64,000 nucleotides of DNA, taken from Gemmatimonadota bacterium. Lineage in GTDB: Bacteria; Gemmatimonadota; Gemmatimonadetes; Longimicrobiales; Gaopeijiaceae. Where the stretch lies: assembly GCA_012960225.1 (NCBI GenBank), contig DUBS01000036.1:22438-86437 (forward strand). The letters run 5' to 3'. Both the position numbers and the translations under genes were made by a program. The notes below the pieces were generated by a model. It saw only the letters and a program-made list of their open reading frames with translations, did not search any database and was not told where the DNA came from. Within the stretch, counting starts at the first letter, position 1. Every line of letters begins with the position of its first letter. Shown piece after piece: positions 36,498 through 45,487 of this stretch.

Positions 36498-37900
36498 CAG
36501 GCTTCACCCACCACGATACTGGTACCTTTGCTACCAAAATCTGAGTCCAGAAGAGGAAGCATGGCCTCCAGAGCGATTCCTCTCGAAGCTTTGAGTAGAA
36601 GAACCTCGTCTCCCTCGAGCCAGTCACGGAGCGCTGGGTAGGCCTTCCTCCAATCCTGAGATCGAAGAACCTCGGGCTCATCCACTTCTAGCGCCTCGGC
36701 AGCTTCAGCGAATCCTCCGGTCGCCACCACCAAGTCGATATTCAGGCCGAGCGCGTATTCGAGAGTTTCTTCGTGAAGCCGGGCAGCCTCATTGCCCAGT
36801 TCCAGCATGGTACCCAAGACGGCAACAGTCCGTGAATTGCCAGGCTGGTCAATGAGTACCTCAAGTGCTGCTCTCAGGCTTTGCGGGTTCGCATTGTAAC
36901 AATCAGCCACCACTCTCACATTTCCAATCTGGCGCATCTCACAACGGAGAGGAGAGACTTCGGCTGAGGCCAGACCACGGACAGCATCTCGGGGGCTAAC
37001 ACCCACAAGTTCGGAGATAGCCAGAGAAATCAGAGCATTTACCACAGAATGACGGCCGGGCAGTGAGAGGGTCACCGGATGCCCTCGCCATTTGAAACGA
37101 GGTGCCCCGAAGACATCTAGTTCGAATTGCTCTGGCCTGAGATTAGGATCAGCGCGTTCGCTCCAACCCGCAATGCGAAGATCCGAGCAAATTGCTCGTG
37201 CGGCGTCTACCAGTGCCGGAGGCTTGTCGCCAACAACACAGCGACCGCCTTCTGTCATGCTCCTAAACAGGTCTAGTTTTTCGTCCAATACGCCCGCCAA
37301 GGAACCGAGCCTGTCAAGATGGCTCTCTCCCACGGTGGTCACGACAGCTATATCTGGGCGGGCTATAGCAGAGAGCATAGAAATCTCCCCCGGCTCATTC
37401 GAACCCATCTCGACCAAAACGACCTCAGCCTCTGTAGGTGTTGAGAGCAGTGTCAGTGGCACCCCGATGCGGTTGTTGAGATTGCCAGAAGTCGCATGCA
37501 CTACTCGCGTCATCCCAAGTGCGGCACGGGTAAGGTCTTTCGTCGTAGTCTTTCCTGATGATCCTGTGATTGCGACAACCGGAACGTCTAGAGCGTTACG
37601 TCGAAAAGTTGCAAGCGATCCGAGCGCTACCAGAGTATCATCCACAGGGTAAAGAGGGGCGCTCGGATTAGTCTCTACTGGCCTCGAAACCACCGCGCCA
37701 GATGCCCCCTTCGCCAAGGCATCCACCACAAAATCGTGACCATCAAAGGACTCACCCACGAGTGCGACAAAGAGTGTCCCTTCCCCAACCGAACGCGAGT
37801 CTGTAGAGACGCTAGCATACTCTAGTGAAGGATCAGCCAGATCGACACTTAACCCGAGCGCCTGACGAACCGAACGGTCAGTCCATGTGAACTGACTCAT
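36497..37900 (-). CDS. murF: UDP-N-acetylmuramoyl-tripeptide--D-alanyl-D-alanine ligase
   Basis: Adds D-Ala-D-Ala to the tripeptide precursor. ATP loop ITGSSGKTTTKDL (the GSSGKTTTKD form is typical of MurF), VEMGSNEPGEI, and VADCYNANPQSLRAAL. 467 residues. ATG start overlaps murE by 4 bp. The dipeptide supplier Ddl is not encoded in the window. Confidence 0.96.
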   Translation of the reverse strand: MSQFTWTDRSVRQALGLSVDLADPSLEYASVSTDSRSVGEGTLFVALVGESFDGHDFVVDALAKGASGAVVSRPVETNPSAPLYPVDDTLVALGSLATFRRNALDVPVVAITGSSGKTTTKDLTRAALGMTRVVHATSGNLNNRIGVPLTLLSTPTEAEVVLVEMGSNEPGEISMLSAIARPDIAVVTTVGESHLDRLGSLAGVLDEKLDLFRSMTEGGRCVVGDKPPALVDAARAICSDLRIAGWSERADPNLRPEQFELDVFGAPRFKWRGHPVTLSLPGRHSVVNALISLAISELVGVSPRDAVRGLASAEVSPLRCEMRQIGNVRVVADCYNANPQSLRAALEVLIDQPGNSRTVAVLGTMLELGNEAARLHEETLEYALGLNIDLVVATGGFAEAAEALEVDEPEVLRSQDWRKAYPALRDWLEGDEVLLLKASRGIALEAMLPLLDSDFGSKGTSIVVGEA

Positions 37901-39375
37901 GAAACCCCTAACTCCGTTAAGCAGTCCTGGACAATCGCTCGCTCGTCGAAAGGTCGCTGCTCATCACCAACTACTTGATAGGTTTCATGACCCTTCCCGG
38001 CCAAGAGCAGAGTATCGCCTTCCTGGGCTGTCGATAATGCAAGCCGAATAGCGTCGTTTCGGTCAACAACACGCTCGTGATTTTTTCCTTTGAGTCCTTC
38101 AACGAGGTCATCAAGAATCTGCTCAGGATCTTCTGTACGAGGATTATCAGAGGTGAGTACCACAACATCAGCACTCCGCGCCACAGCTGCTGCCATTGGA
38201 CCACGCTTCATCCTGTCCCGATCACCGCCAGCACCAAATACCACGATGAGTCGACCCTGGGTTGTTAAGGGTTCTAACGCTTCAAGAACACTCTCGAGGG
38301 CCGCAGGAGTATGTGCGAAATCGATAAGAACAGTGAACGGCTCGGTTGCCACTGTCTCCAACCGTCCCGCTACCTGAGGTGCGGTGGAGAGCCCTGAAGC
38401 AATCTCGTCAATCGAAAGGCCGTAAACTGCTCCCACAGCAGCTGCACCCAATGCATTCTCAATATTAAAGCGGGCAAGTAGTGGAAGGCTCACTTCGCTT
38501 CGCTCGCCGTCAATCACTAACGTAAAATCAGAACCATTTGGGCCCATCTGAACTGACTCTGCATAGACATCAGCCGGACTGTTGAGAGCAAATGTGCGAA
38601 TCGAGCGCCCATTCGCATCCAAATTACTCCAGGCTTCGTCATCGGCGTTTATGACTAGAGTTCCCTGAGAAGCGACTAGTTCTACTAGGCGGGCCTTAGC
38701 TCCGAAGTACTCATCAATATCCCCATGGTAGTCTAAGTGATCATGGGAAAGATTCGTGAATACTCCAACATCGAAAATGACTCCATCTATACGATGCTGA
38801 TCTAGCGCGTGGGAGGACGCCTCCATCACGACAGCTTCCATCCCTCCATCAACGAGCTGTCGAAGAAAGATCGCGACCTGGACAGGGCCGGGAGTCGTTA
38901 GCCCTTCTGTGCCTGGACGAACACCTTGTTCATCGAAAACCCCGAGAGTACCAATCGCGGCTGTAGGCCCTTTCTGCCCCATCAAGTACCGAGCAAGAAG
39001 CGCTGTCGTGGTCTTTCCGTTGGTACCCGTAACACCAACCGTGAACATGCATCTACTTCCGGTACCGATAACCTCACGGGCAACTAATGCTGCTGAACGA
39101 CGTCCATTTGTAACGATGATCTGAGGCACCTCAATATCGACCTTGCGCTCAACAACGGCTGCAACTGCTCCATTAAAGACAGCACCAGCTACGAAGTCAT
39201 GTGCATCGAGAGAATCTCCCTGCCAGGCAAGGAAAAGATCTCCCGGACGTGTCTCTCGTGAGTCTTGGCATACCCCTATAACGGAAAGATCCTCCGGACC
39301 GTGGAACTCCCTAAGGAGTCCAGCCACCCGGAGGATTTCGCCCACCTTAGCTAGAGTGGAAGTAGTCTCAATCAC
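37897..39375 (-). CDS. murE: UDP-N-acetylmuramoyl-L-alanyl-D-glutamate--2,6-diaminopimelate ligase
   Basis: Adds the third stem residue. The ATP loop VTGTNGKTTTALL is present, and the specificity motif reads DNPR at residues 410-413, the version that selects meso-diaminopimelate rather than lysine. This supports a diaminopimelate-type, Gram-negative wall. 492 residues, usual length. Overlaps ftsI by 8 bp and murF by 4 bp. Confidence 0.97.
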   Translation of the reverse strand: MIETTSTLAKVGEILRVAGLLREFHGPEDLSVIGVCQDSRETRPGDLFLAWQGDSLDAHDFVAGAVFNGAVAAVVERKVDIEVPQIIVTNGRRSAALVAREVIGTGSRCMFTVGVTGTNGKTTTALLARYLMGQKGPTAAIGTLGVFDEQGVRPGTEGLTTPGPVQVAIFLRQLVDGGMEAVVMEASSHALDQHRIDGVIFDVGVFTNLSHDHLDYHGDIDEYFGAKARLVELVASQGTLVINADDEAWSNLDANGRSIRTFALNSPADVYAESVQMGPNGSDFTLVIDGERSEVSLPLLARFNIENALGAAAVGAVYGLSIDEIASGLSTAPQVAGRLETVATEPFTVLIDFAHTPAALESVLEALEPLTTQGRLIVVFGAGGDRDRMKRGPMAAAVARSADVVVLTSDNPRTEDPEQILDDLVEGLKGKNHERVVDRNDAIRLALSTAQEGDTLLLAGKGHETYQVVGDEQRPFDERAIVQDCLTELGVS

Positions 39376-41371
39376 GGTTGGTCCTCGGGCGTACGATCAG
39401 TGCTACCGTATCCCCTGCGACGACCTGCATCCCAGGCCCAGGCTCTGTTCCGAGGATTACTCCACCGTGCGTGTTGGAGACACGTAAGCCCATCCCGTGG
39501 AGTCGGCGTACAGCAGTCCTCAAGGGCACTCCAGCTAACGGTGGAACTGAAATCCTTTCACTCGCAGTTCCACCACTAGCAAGTCCCATACCCACGGGCA
39601 TCTCTGGTTCATCTAGTCCTTCCGTGGGAAAATCCAATTCCTGATTTACGAATGCGGCACTTGGGGCTGATGTAGCAAGCGGTTCAGCGAATTTACCAGA
39701 CTGGACTAGACGCGTCCGGTCGATATGCTTCCCACTTGCAGCCAGAGCCGCTTGCATTGTAGCTCGGGTCACAGGAGCAGCCACGGCACCCCCATAATAG
39801 GCTCCTTGAGGGCGCTCCAGCTTCACGAAAACCACAAGTTGAGGGTCTTCTGCGGGGAAAAATCCTACAAATGACGACCAGTAGGCTCCGCTCTCGTATC
39901 CACCCTCAGGAGAATAAAGCCGCGTCGTGCCGCTTTTACCTGCCACCTGAAATGTACCGAGTTGCGCTGACTTGCCGGTTCCATCTTCAACAACGTCTAC
40001 TAGCACTCCCCCTATTCTTCGAGCAATCTCCTCTGGGATGACTTGGCGAACCATGTGTGGCTCGAATTGCTCCTTAAGGCTACCGTCGCTTCCCCGGATC
40101 TCCTTAACGAGGAGAGGCTGCATTAATCGGCCACCGTTAGCGAGGGCACCGTAAGCCATCGCCATCTGGAGCGGAGTCACAGATACCTCGTATCCTATAG
40201 CTAGCGAAGCTGGAGATTGAGAAGACCAGCGTTCGGGCTTGCGAAGCGTGCCACCGACCTCACCGGGAATCTGAATTCCGGTTGGCGTTCCAAAGCCGAA
40301 ATCCCTGAGAGTCTCGTACTGTATGCGTGGGGACATTCGACTAGCTGCTTTTGCTATTCCTACGTTCGATGACACGCGGAGTGCATCAGCAATCGACATG
40401 CGGCCCTCACTATGGACATCGTGAAGTGTCCTGCCAGCAACCGTCCACGTGCCATTCTCTACGTCCACGGTGTCTTCCAGAGACGCGAGATCATTTTCAA
40501 GAAGACCAGAGACGGTAAACGGCTTGAACGTCGATCCCGGCTCAAAGGGTGTATTGATTGCGGAAAGCGAGGCGGTCTTGCCATCCCGGATGGAGACAAG
40601 GGCGAGGATCTCCCCGGTATTTGGAATAGTTACAAGGACGTCACCACCTCTAGCCTCGGTTTCCAGAATCGACTCTTCAAGTGCTTGTCGTGCGATCTCC
40701 TGGAGATCCATATCAAGCGTGAGAATTATGTTTCCACCCGACTTCGGTGGCTCCAAGACATAACGGTTGCCAGGGATCGTCTGCCCCATATTATTTCTTG
40801 CAACGACTTCCCGACCCGGGATGCCCCTGAGGATTTCTTCGAAGGCCTGCTCAATCCCCCCTGTTCCCTCATTGTCGAGTACAACGCCAAGAACGCCACG
40901 CGCGAGGTCTCCGTACGGGTGATACCGCTGGAACTCACGCTTGAGGTGGATCCCCCGAACCTCACCTAGAGCTTCTCGGACCGTGGGTGGATAACGACCA
41001 GGGATAACGTTCCAAGGTTTTCCGTTCGAAGCCACTTCCACAGCCTTAGACGAAGAAATCCCCAAGCTCGAGGTGAGAAGAACTGCAGCTTTGGCCGGGT
41101 CTCTTAGCTCGCGGGGAACAACACTGACGATGAAACGCTCTTGTGAGAGAGCAAGCGGAAGTCCACCACTATCCATTACCCATCCCCTCTCAGCTGGGAC
41201 TTCTCCTTCACGTTGATGCTGACCTTCAGCTACCTCACGCCAATGGGACGCCTGCACTCCTTGGATTTGAATCGCGCGAGCACAAATAAGTGATGAGATA
41301 GCGAGCCAGAAACCAAGCAGTGTTCTGCGACGCCAGGGGCTAGGATCAGATTGATTAGGGCGACGCTTCAT
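39368..41371 (-). CDS. ftsI: Septal penicillin-binding protein (FtsI/PBP3-type) with C-terminal PASTA domain
   Basis: Class B transpeptidase of the divisome. One N-terminal membrane helix (about residues 17-35), pedestal domain, then transpeptidase with catalytic Ser280-T-F-Lys283, Ser334-S-Asn336 and Lys479-S-Gly481. From about residue 608 a single PASTA-like repeat (VPPLAGVPLRTAVRRLHGMG...VVAGDTVALIV) is appended; this is common in Gram-positive PBPs and some phyla but absent from E. coli FtsI, explaining the 667-residue length. Overlaps ftsL and murE by 4 and 8 bp. Confidence 0.95.
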   Translation of the reverse strand: MKRRPNQSDPSPWRRRTLLGFWLAISSLICARAIQIQGVQASHWREVAEGQHQREGEVPAERGWVMDSGGLPLALSQERFIVSVVPRELRDPAKAAVLLTSSLGISSSKAVEVASNGKPWNVIPGRYPPTVREALGEVRGIHLKREFQRYHPYGDLARGVLGVVLDNEGTGGIEQAFEEILRGIPGREVVARNNMGQTIPGNRYVLEPPKSGGNIILTLDMDLQEIARQALEESILETEARGGDVLVTIPNTGEILALVSIRDGKTASLSAINTPFEPGSTFKPFTVSGLLENDLASLEDTVDVENGTWTVAGRTLHDVHSEGRMSIADALRVSSNVGIAKAASRMSPRIQYETLRDFGFGTPTGIQIPGEVGGTLRKPERWSSQSPASLAIGYEVSVTPLQMAMAYGALANGGRLMQPLLVKEIRGSDGSLKEQFEPHMVRQVIPEEIARRIGGVLVDVVEDGTGKSAQLGTFQVAGKSGTTRLYSPEGGYESGAYWSSFVGFFPAEDPQLVVFVKLERPQGAYYGGAVAAPVTRATMQAALAASGKHIDRTRLVQSGKFAEPLATSAPSAAFVNQELDFPTEGLDEPEMPVGMGLASGGTASERISVPPLAGVPLRTAVRRLHGMGLRVSNTHGGVILGTEPGPGMQVVAGDTVALIVRPRTNRD

Positions 41372-41664
41372 CGTGCTCTCTCCTGGGCTAGCAGAAGCAC
41401 CAATTCGTTACCAGATGGTGTATGCATACCGAGGATTTCCCGAGCTTTCGGGACAACTATTTGCCGACTTTCAAGTACCTGGATGCGTTGCTCTACCCTC
41501 ACGCGCTCAGCCTCGGAGACTGAGACCTCCTGTCTCAGGTTATCAAGCGCTTTCTGCGTCTCAAGGGCTCGGCTCTGTCTCCAGGTCGCTCCCATGCTCA
41601 AGGCACCGAAGACAAGAACAACTGCAAAGGCAAATACAGTGCGGCCCAGGGTATGCGACTTCAT
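41368..41664 (-). CDS. ftsL: Cell division protein FtsL-like
   Basis: A 98-residue bitopic protein: short N-terminus, one membrane helix (about residues 7-25), then a coiled coil (about 30-72, ALDNLRQEVSVSEAERVRVEQ) and a short tail. Size, topology and position between rsmH and ftsI are the classic FtsL arrangement; the family is too divergent for motif proof. It would bridge FtsQ and the FtsWI synthase. Overlaps both neighbours (1 and 4 bp). Confidence 0.85.
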   Translation of the reverse strand: MKSHTLGRTVFAFAVVLVFGALSMGATWRQSRALETQKALDNLRQEVSVSEAERVRVEQRIQVLESRQIVVPKAREILGMHTPSGNELVLLLAQERAR

Positions 41665-42647
41665 TAAGCTGCCCTCCGCCAGGCACGCATTCGGGCACTT
41701 CGCGCCCGAACGTTAGTCTCAATTTCTCCGGGATGAGGCCTGATCGGCCGCTTTGTTAGCGTCTTTCCCAATGCACGTCCGCGACAAGCACAGATCGGAA
41801 ACTTCGGCGGACATATGCAGTTCTTACTCCAATCCCGAAACGCATTCTTAACAACACGGTCTTCAATTGAGTGGTACGCGATCACAACCAGCACGGCACC
41901 TTCGTTCAACACTTCACGGATCGCCGGTAAAGCCAATTGCAACGACTCAACCTCCTCATTCACGGCAATGCGGATAGCCTGAAAGATTCTGGCTTTATCC
42001 TGCGGTGATGGTGAACGCCCGAGGGCTACTCGCAGGGCCGCCACGAGATCATCACTTGTCTCAAGAGGACTCGTCATACGGCGCTTCACAATCTCCCTTG
42101 CGAGCCGCCTCGCCTTAGGTTCTTCACCAAAATCACGGAAGACGCTTGTGAGTTGTGTTTCACTCGCGTCTGCAAGGAATCTTCTCGCATCATGTCCCTG
42201 CGACGTGTCCATACGCATATCTAGTGCCACGCCACGGCGGAACGTGAACCCACGGCTATCGGAATCGAGTTGATGGGAACTCACACCGAGGTCTAGAAAG
42301 GCACCGTCAAGACCTCGGTCACGTACGTCAGAGTCTTCCGAGGCCATCTCGAATCGCCCATGGAGAAAACGTACTCTATCCCTGAGATCATACAGGGCTG
42401 TTTTTGCAACTGAGAGGGCTTCTAGATCTCGATCCACTGCCAAGAGCAAACAATCCTCGCAGGCTTCGAGAATCTGCCGTGCATGGCCTCCTCCACCCAC
42501 AGTCCCATCCAAGTAGAGCTGTCTTGGGCCAGGCTGGAGAAAGTCCAATAATTCAGCACACAATACAGGTTCGTGGAAACTCACTAAGTCTTGACGGTTC
42601 TCTTGCGGCACCCCGGCTGCAGGCGATCGCCAGTTATTCTTGCTCAT
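41664..42647 (-). CDS. rsmH: 16S rRNA (cytosine(1402)-N(4))-methyltransferase
   Basis: SAM-dependent methyltransferase (MraW) acting at C1402 of 16S rRNA. The SAM-binding segment YLDGTVGGGGHARQIL and the family blocks DLGVSSHQLD, RGFTFRRGVALDMRMD and VIAYHSIEDRVVKNAF are all visible. 327 residues. Always next to mraZ in dcw clusters, as here (4-bp overlap). Confidence 0.96.
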   Translation of the reverse strand: MSKNNWRSPAAGVPQENRQDLVSFHEPVLCAELLDFLQPGPRQLYLDGTVGGGGHARQILEACEDCLLLAVDRDLEALSVAKTALYDLRDRVRFLHGRFEMASEDSDVRDRGLDGAFLDLGVSSHQLDSDSRGFTFRRGVALDMRMDTSQGHDARRFLADASETQLTSVFRDFGEEPKARRLAREIVKRRMTSPLETSDDLVAALRVALGRSPSPQDKARIFQAIRIAVNEEVESLQLALPAIREVLNEGAVLVVIAYHSIEDRVVKNAFRDWSKNCICPPKFPICACRGRALGKTLTKRPIRPHPGEIETNVRARSARMRAWRRAA

Positions 42648-43075
42648 CCGAAAAGCCTGTGAACAAAGTTACCGAGGTCATCTACAAGCTCACGGACATC
42701 CTCTGAATACGTGGCTGGGTTCCAGAGTTCGACCCGATCAAGATTTCCGCTGACGAGCACTGTACCCGAAAGCCCAGCAGCCTCCTGGAGGCTGGCTGGC
42801 ACTAGCACTCTCCCCTGCTTATCTGGTGAAACCTCCACCGCATTCGCAACGATCAGCCTCACGTGATTCCAGGCACTAGGATCGTTCCGGCGGTACTCAA
42901 GAAGCCGCTCCTGCACCTCTACCCATTTGGGTCCCGGAAAAAGCGTGAGGTACGGTTTCTCCCATTGAAGCAGAACGAAGCGGTCGGTGCCAGCCTCACG
43001 GCGGAATGCCGAAGGGAGACTGACCCTCCCCTTCTCGTCCATCTGATGCTCGTATTGCCCGACAAAACCAGTCAA
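42644..43075 (-). CDS. mraZ: Transcriptional regulator MraZ
   Basis: DNA-binding autoregulator of the dcw cluster, with two SpoVT/AbrB-like halves: EHQMDEKGRVSLPSAFR and VSPDKQGRVLVPASLQ. 143 residues. The start is a TTG at 43075, which places FVGQYEH at residue 4, aligned with the MF(R)G(Q/E)YEH beginnings of the family; the next ATG lies too far inside the first domain. First gene of the cell-division block, directly downstream of a promoter and a four-fold TGG repeat that it is likely to bind. Confidence 0.94.
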   Translation of the reverse strand: MTGFVGQYEHQMDEKGRVSLPSAFRREAGTDRFVLLQWEKPYLTLFPGPKWVEVQERLLEYRRNDPSAWNHVRLIVANAVEVSPDKQGRVLVPASLQEAAGLSGTVLVSGNLDRVELWNPATYSEDVRELVDDLGNFVHRLFG

Positions 43076-43089
43076 ATCCCAGCCTATCG

Positions 43090-43124
43090 TGGTATGGAGT
43101 GGGATGAAGTGGGATACTATGGAG
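43090..43124 (-). promoter_or_regulatory. Probable MraZ operator: four TGG boxes at exact 10-bp spacing
   Basis: Reading the plus strand, TGGTA (43090), TGGGA (43100), TGGGA (43110) and TGGAG (43120) begin exactly 10 bp apart, between the mraZ start and its -10 box. MraZ of E. coli is known to bind TGGGN repeats with 5-nt spacers, that is the same 10-bp period, just downstream of its transcription start. Here the TGG motif is on the strand opposite to the mraZ coding strand; I am not sure this orientation matches E. coli. Strong positional and spacing match, unverified. Confidence 0.65.
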
Positions 43125-43125
43125 C

Positions 43126-43155
43126 AACATACGCATTGCTGGATCGCGGCGTCAA
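43126..43155 (-). promoter_or_regulatory. Candidate sigma70-type promoter for the mraZ/dcw block
   Basis: Minus-strand TTGACG (-35, 43155-43150), 18-bp spacer, TATGTT (-10, 43131-43126), placing initiation near 43119, inside the TGG repeat array. Just upstream of the -35 box are A-tracts (about 43160-43190) that could act as an UP element. The match is good at -35 and fair at -10. Confidence 0.6.
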
Positions 43156-43320
43156 GGGTCTTTTTTTGCTAATTTTTGGTTTTGAAAAGGGGGCGCCGAC
43201 CTGTCGAAAGCCCTTTTATAAGAAAGATGATCTCGTATTCACCCATAAGACCAATTCTTGAAGAATACGAACAAAAACCGAAGATACTGGTTGAGCCTGG
43301 TGGATGAAAGTGGGTAAGGG
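43156..43320. other. Intergenic region upstream of the dcw promoter, no gene seen
   Basis: Between the mraZ promoter and the terminator of the adjacent TPR gene there is AT-rich sequence with A/T tracts and a short near-palindrome (ATTCTTGAAGAAT at 43254-43266). I see no open frame with a plausible start and no RNA gene. With the promoter, operator and terminator, it accounts for the whole 324-bp gap between mraZ and the TPR gene. Confidence 0.5.
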
Positions 43321-43359
43321 ACAAAAGAAAGCGCCCCAGGGCTAATAGCCCTGGGGCGC
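43321..43359 (-). terminator. Rho-independent terminator of the TPR gene
   Basis: A perfect 14-bp inverted repeat (GCGCCCCAGGGCTA with its complement, one central base) at 43331-43359 is followed on the minus strand by TTTCTTTTGT. Correctly oriented for the minus-strand gene at 43400-45136, 40 bp after its stop. It also insulates the dcw promoter from read-through. Confidence 0.88.
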
Positions 43360-43399
43360 CTCAATCCAGTGAATAATCGGTCAAGCAATCAAACCAATC

Positions 43400-45136
43400 T
43401 TACTCTCCCCGCTTGATGATCGCCTCTTGGATCTCCACATATGTACTCAGATTTTCTAGCACTTGGGTAAGATTCACATTGACGGTACCCGGGTAATCCC
43501 CACTCTGCCCCAGTAGCTCCATTGCCTCTTTAAACTTCGGCAGAGTTGAATTTGCGCTACCAAGTGTCTGGGGCTCCTGTTCCACAACCGCAGCCTGGTA
43601 GACACTGAAGCCATGCCAGAAGTTGAGTTGGCTCATTAGCCCTTCACTTAGACTAGGAAATTCCTTGGCCATAGTGATTCCAGCTATAGCATAAGCGTAC
43701 TCTTTCTGCTGATAACCCTTCTGATAAGCATCATTGAAAATCATCCGTCCCGCCTGTTCAGCCTGTGCTGGATTACTAGCCACGGCATCCTTAAGCACTG
43801 TCGCTGCCTCATCTGGGCGACCTGCTTCAATTAGCCAGTTACCCTGACGAAGACTAGCACTGGGATGCGATGGGTTGAGTTCCCTCACCCGGTGAAGCGC
43901 ATCAATCGCTTCATCAAGCCTCCCAGCTCTCTGAAGAGCATCAGCGTAGAATGACCACAGTACGTCTTCTTCCCCATGAGTCTCAAGAGCTTGCCCACCA
44001 AATTCGATAGCGGCATCCAACTCTTCAAGCTGAATATAAGCGGCCAGGATACTTCTCATGTGCCCGATCGGCGTCTCTGCACCCTTACCTTCGAAAACCT
44101 TCTCGTAAGCGTTGATAGCCCGACGATAATACTCCTGCGCCTCTGGTGAGATACCGGCATCGTCGCTTGCGCCCAATGCCGCCATCTGCTGCGCGTCACC
44201 TGCCGCCCGGAAGGCAAAACCCCCATACTGCTCCCAGAGATCTACGTTTTCAGCATCAACGTCGATGCCCACCTGAATGAAGTCCATCGCACCTACGGGG
44301 TCACCGGCCTGAGCAAGATCGTACGCAATCCGCATACGAATTGCGGCGTTTCCAGGATTTAGCTCAAGGTAACGACCGTAATACTCTCGACCCTTATCTT
44401 GCTGATTTTCGACTGTCGCGATGTAGCCAGCAAGCTGTAATGCTTCCTCATGAAACCCGTTCAAACCAAGAACCCTATCTAACTCTTCAAGCGCATCAGG
44501 ATAACGTTCCATCTCATAGAGGATGCGGCCTCGTAGATACCTGGTCTCATTTGCATCGGGATTCAGCTCAAGTGCCTGGTCACAGTTGCGGAGGGCGTTC
44601 TCCCATTGCTGACTAGCGAAGTAGTCGCCGCAGATAGCAGCTGCTCTCACTTGTTGAACGTAGAGGTCAAATTCGTTGAAGATGTGGTTGGCTGCTGCTG
44701 CTTCTTCTTTTTCGCCAACCGTAATCTCAGAGATCGTAAACGACTCGTTAGATTGAATATCCCAGAACTCAGCGTTCACTGTCCAAGACTTGTCTGGGTT
44801 CTCCGTGTAAGAAGCGCAAAGCGCTACCTCAGCATTCATTTGCGATGAGAGCTGTCGAGTCCGAATGCAGTTCAAATCCTCCATCTTCAGATCGAAGCGC
44901 TTTGCCTCATCCTTAATATCACGTTCTTCTACAGGTTGATGAGTAGCCAGCGTGTTGATGAGGTCACGAAGCTCTTCAGATGCATCCTCACCAAAGTCTT
45001 CATCGGCATCACCGAGCGGTTCGAAGTAAGGAATGAGGACATTGAAGCGGCCCTGGTTTTGGGCTATCAACGTCACTGGGCCAACCAAAAGAATGGCCAG
45101 AACGAGGCTTAATATTAGACGTATCCGTCCGAGCAT
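43400..45136 (-). CDS. Exported tetratricopeptide-repeat protein, function unknown
   Basis: 578 residues. Sec signal peptide (MLGRIRLILSLVLAILLVGPVTLIAQ, cleavage near 25), then an N-terminal alpha/beta domain of about 140 residues that begins FNVLIPYFEPL and looks like the stress-lipoprotein or TolB/FlgO-like domains found in front of TPRs, then a long array of TPR units from about residue 165 to 480 (for example WENALRNCDQALELNPDANETRYLRGRILYEMERYPDALEEL in two pieces). Probably a periplasmic scaffold. It is a single-gene unit with its own terminator. No partner can be named from context. Confidence 0.75.
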   Translation of the reverse strand: MLGRIRLILSLVLAILLVGPVTLIAQNQGRFNVLIPYFEPLGDADEDFGEDASEELRDLINTLATHQPVEERDIKDEAKRFDLKMEDLNCIRTRQLSSQMNAEVALCASYTENPDKSWTVNAEFWDIQSNESFTISEITVGEKEEAAAANHIFNEFDLYVQQVRAAAICGDYFASQQWENALRNCDQALELNPDANETRYLRGRILYEMERYPDALEELDRVLGLNGFHEEALQLAGYIATVENQQDKGREYYGRYLELNPGNAAIRMRIAYDLAQAGDPVGAMDFIQVGIDVDAENVDLWEQYGGFAFRAAGDAQQMAALGASDDAGISPEAQEYYRRAINAYEKVFEGKGAETPIGHMRSILAAYIQLEELDAAIEFGGQALETHGEEDVLWSFYADALQRAGRLDEAIDALHRVRELNPSHPSASLRQGNWLIEAGRPDEAATVLKDAVASNPAQAEQAGRMIFNDAYQKGYQQKEYAYAIAGITMAKEFPSLSEGLMSQLNFWHGFSVYQAAVVEQEPQTLGSANSTLPKFKEAMELLGQSGDYPGTVNVNLTQVLENLSTYVEIQEAIIKRGE

Positions 45137-45487
45137 GGGCTTGGATCTCCCCTGTATGTTCCTGTCCTATAAGAAAGGACCCGTTAGGACTAGTACCAAA
45201 CTTCATTAAAATTCGTACCGCATTAAAGAATGTCGAGATCCTAAAAAAGCGATCATAACACACCCAACTTGGTATTCTATGCAACAAAAGGATTGAGGGT
45301 CAACCGATGATGGAAAGATAACCTACATGGCACTCTCATTCCCAACTGTGAAAGAGCGACCTCTGACTAGGCACATATATATGTTCTCTTAGGTGAAAGC
45401 CAGAAGAATATGGAGCCAATGATTGAGTCCTAGAGTAATCTGAGTTTTCGCTATCGCTACACTTAAGACCAATACTCTACTGTCTAT
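45137..45487. other. 350-bp gap between TPR gene and histidine kinase gene, no gene seen
   Basis: AT-rich spacer holding the leader of the TPR gene on its left side. I see no convincing coding frame or RNA gene. A weak 7-bp inverted repeat (TAGAGTA ... TACTCTA, about 45432-45473) lies just after the histidine kinase stop but has a 37-nt loop and no U-tract, so I do not call a terminator. Confidence 0.4.

Noticed and set aside
43254..43266. Short near-palindrome ATTCTTGAAGAAT upstream of the dcw promoter
   Set aside because: Considered as a LexA, CIRCE or other repressor site; it does not match those consensus sequences and is a single copy of short A/T-rich sequence.
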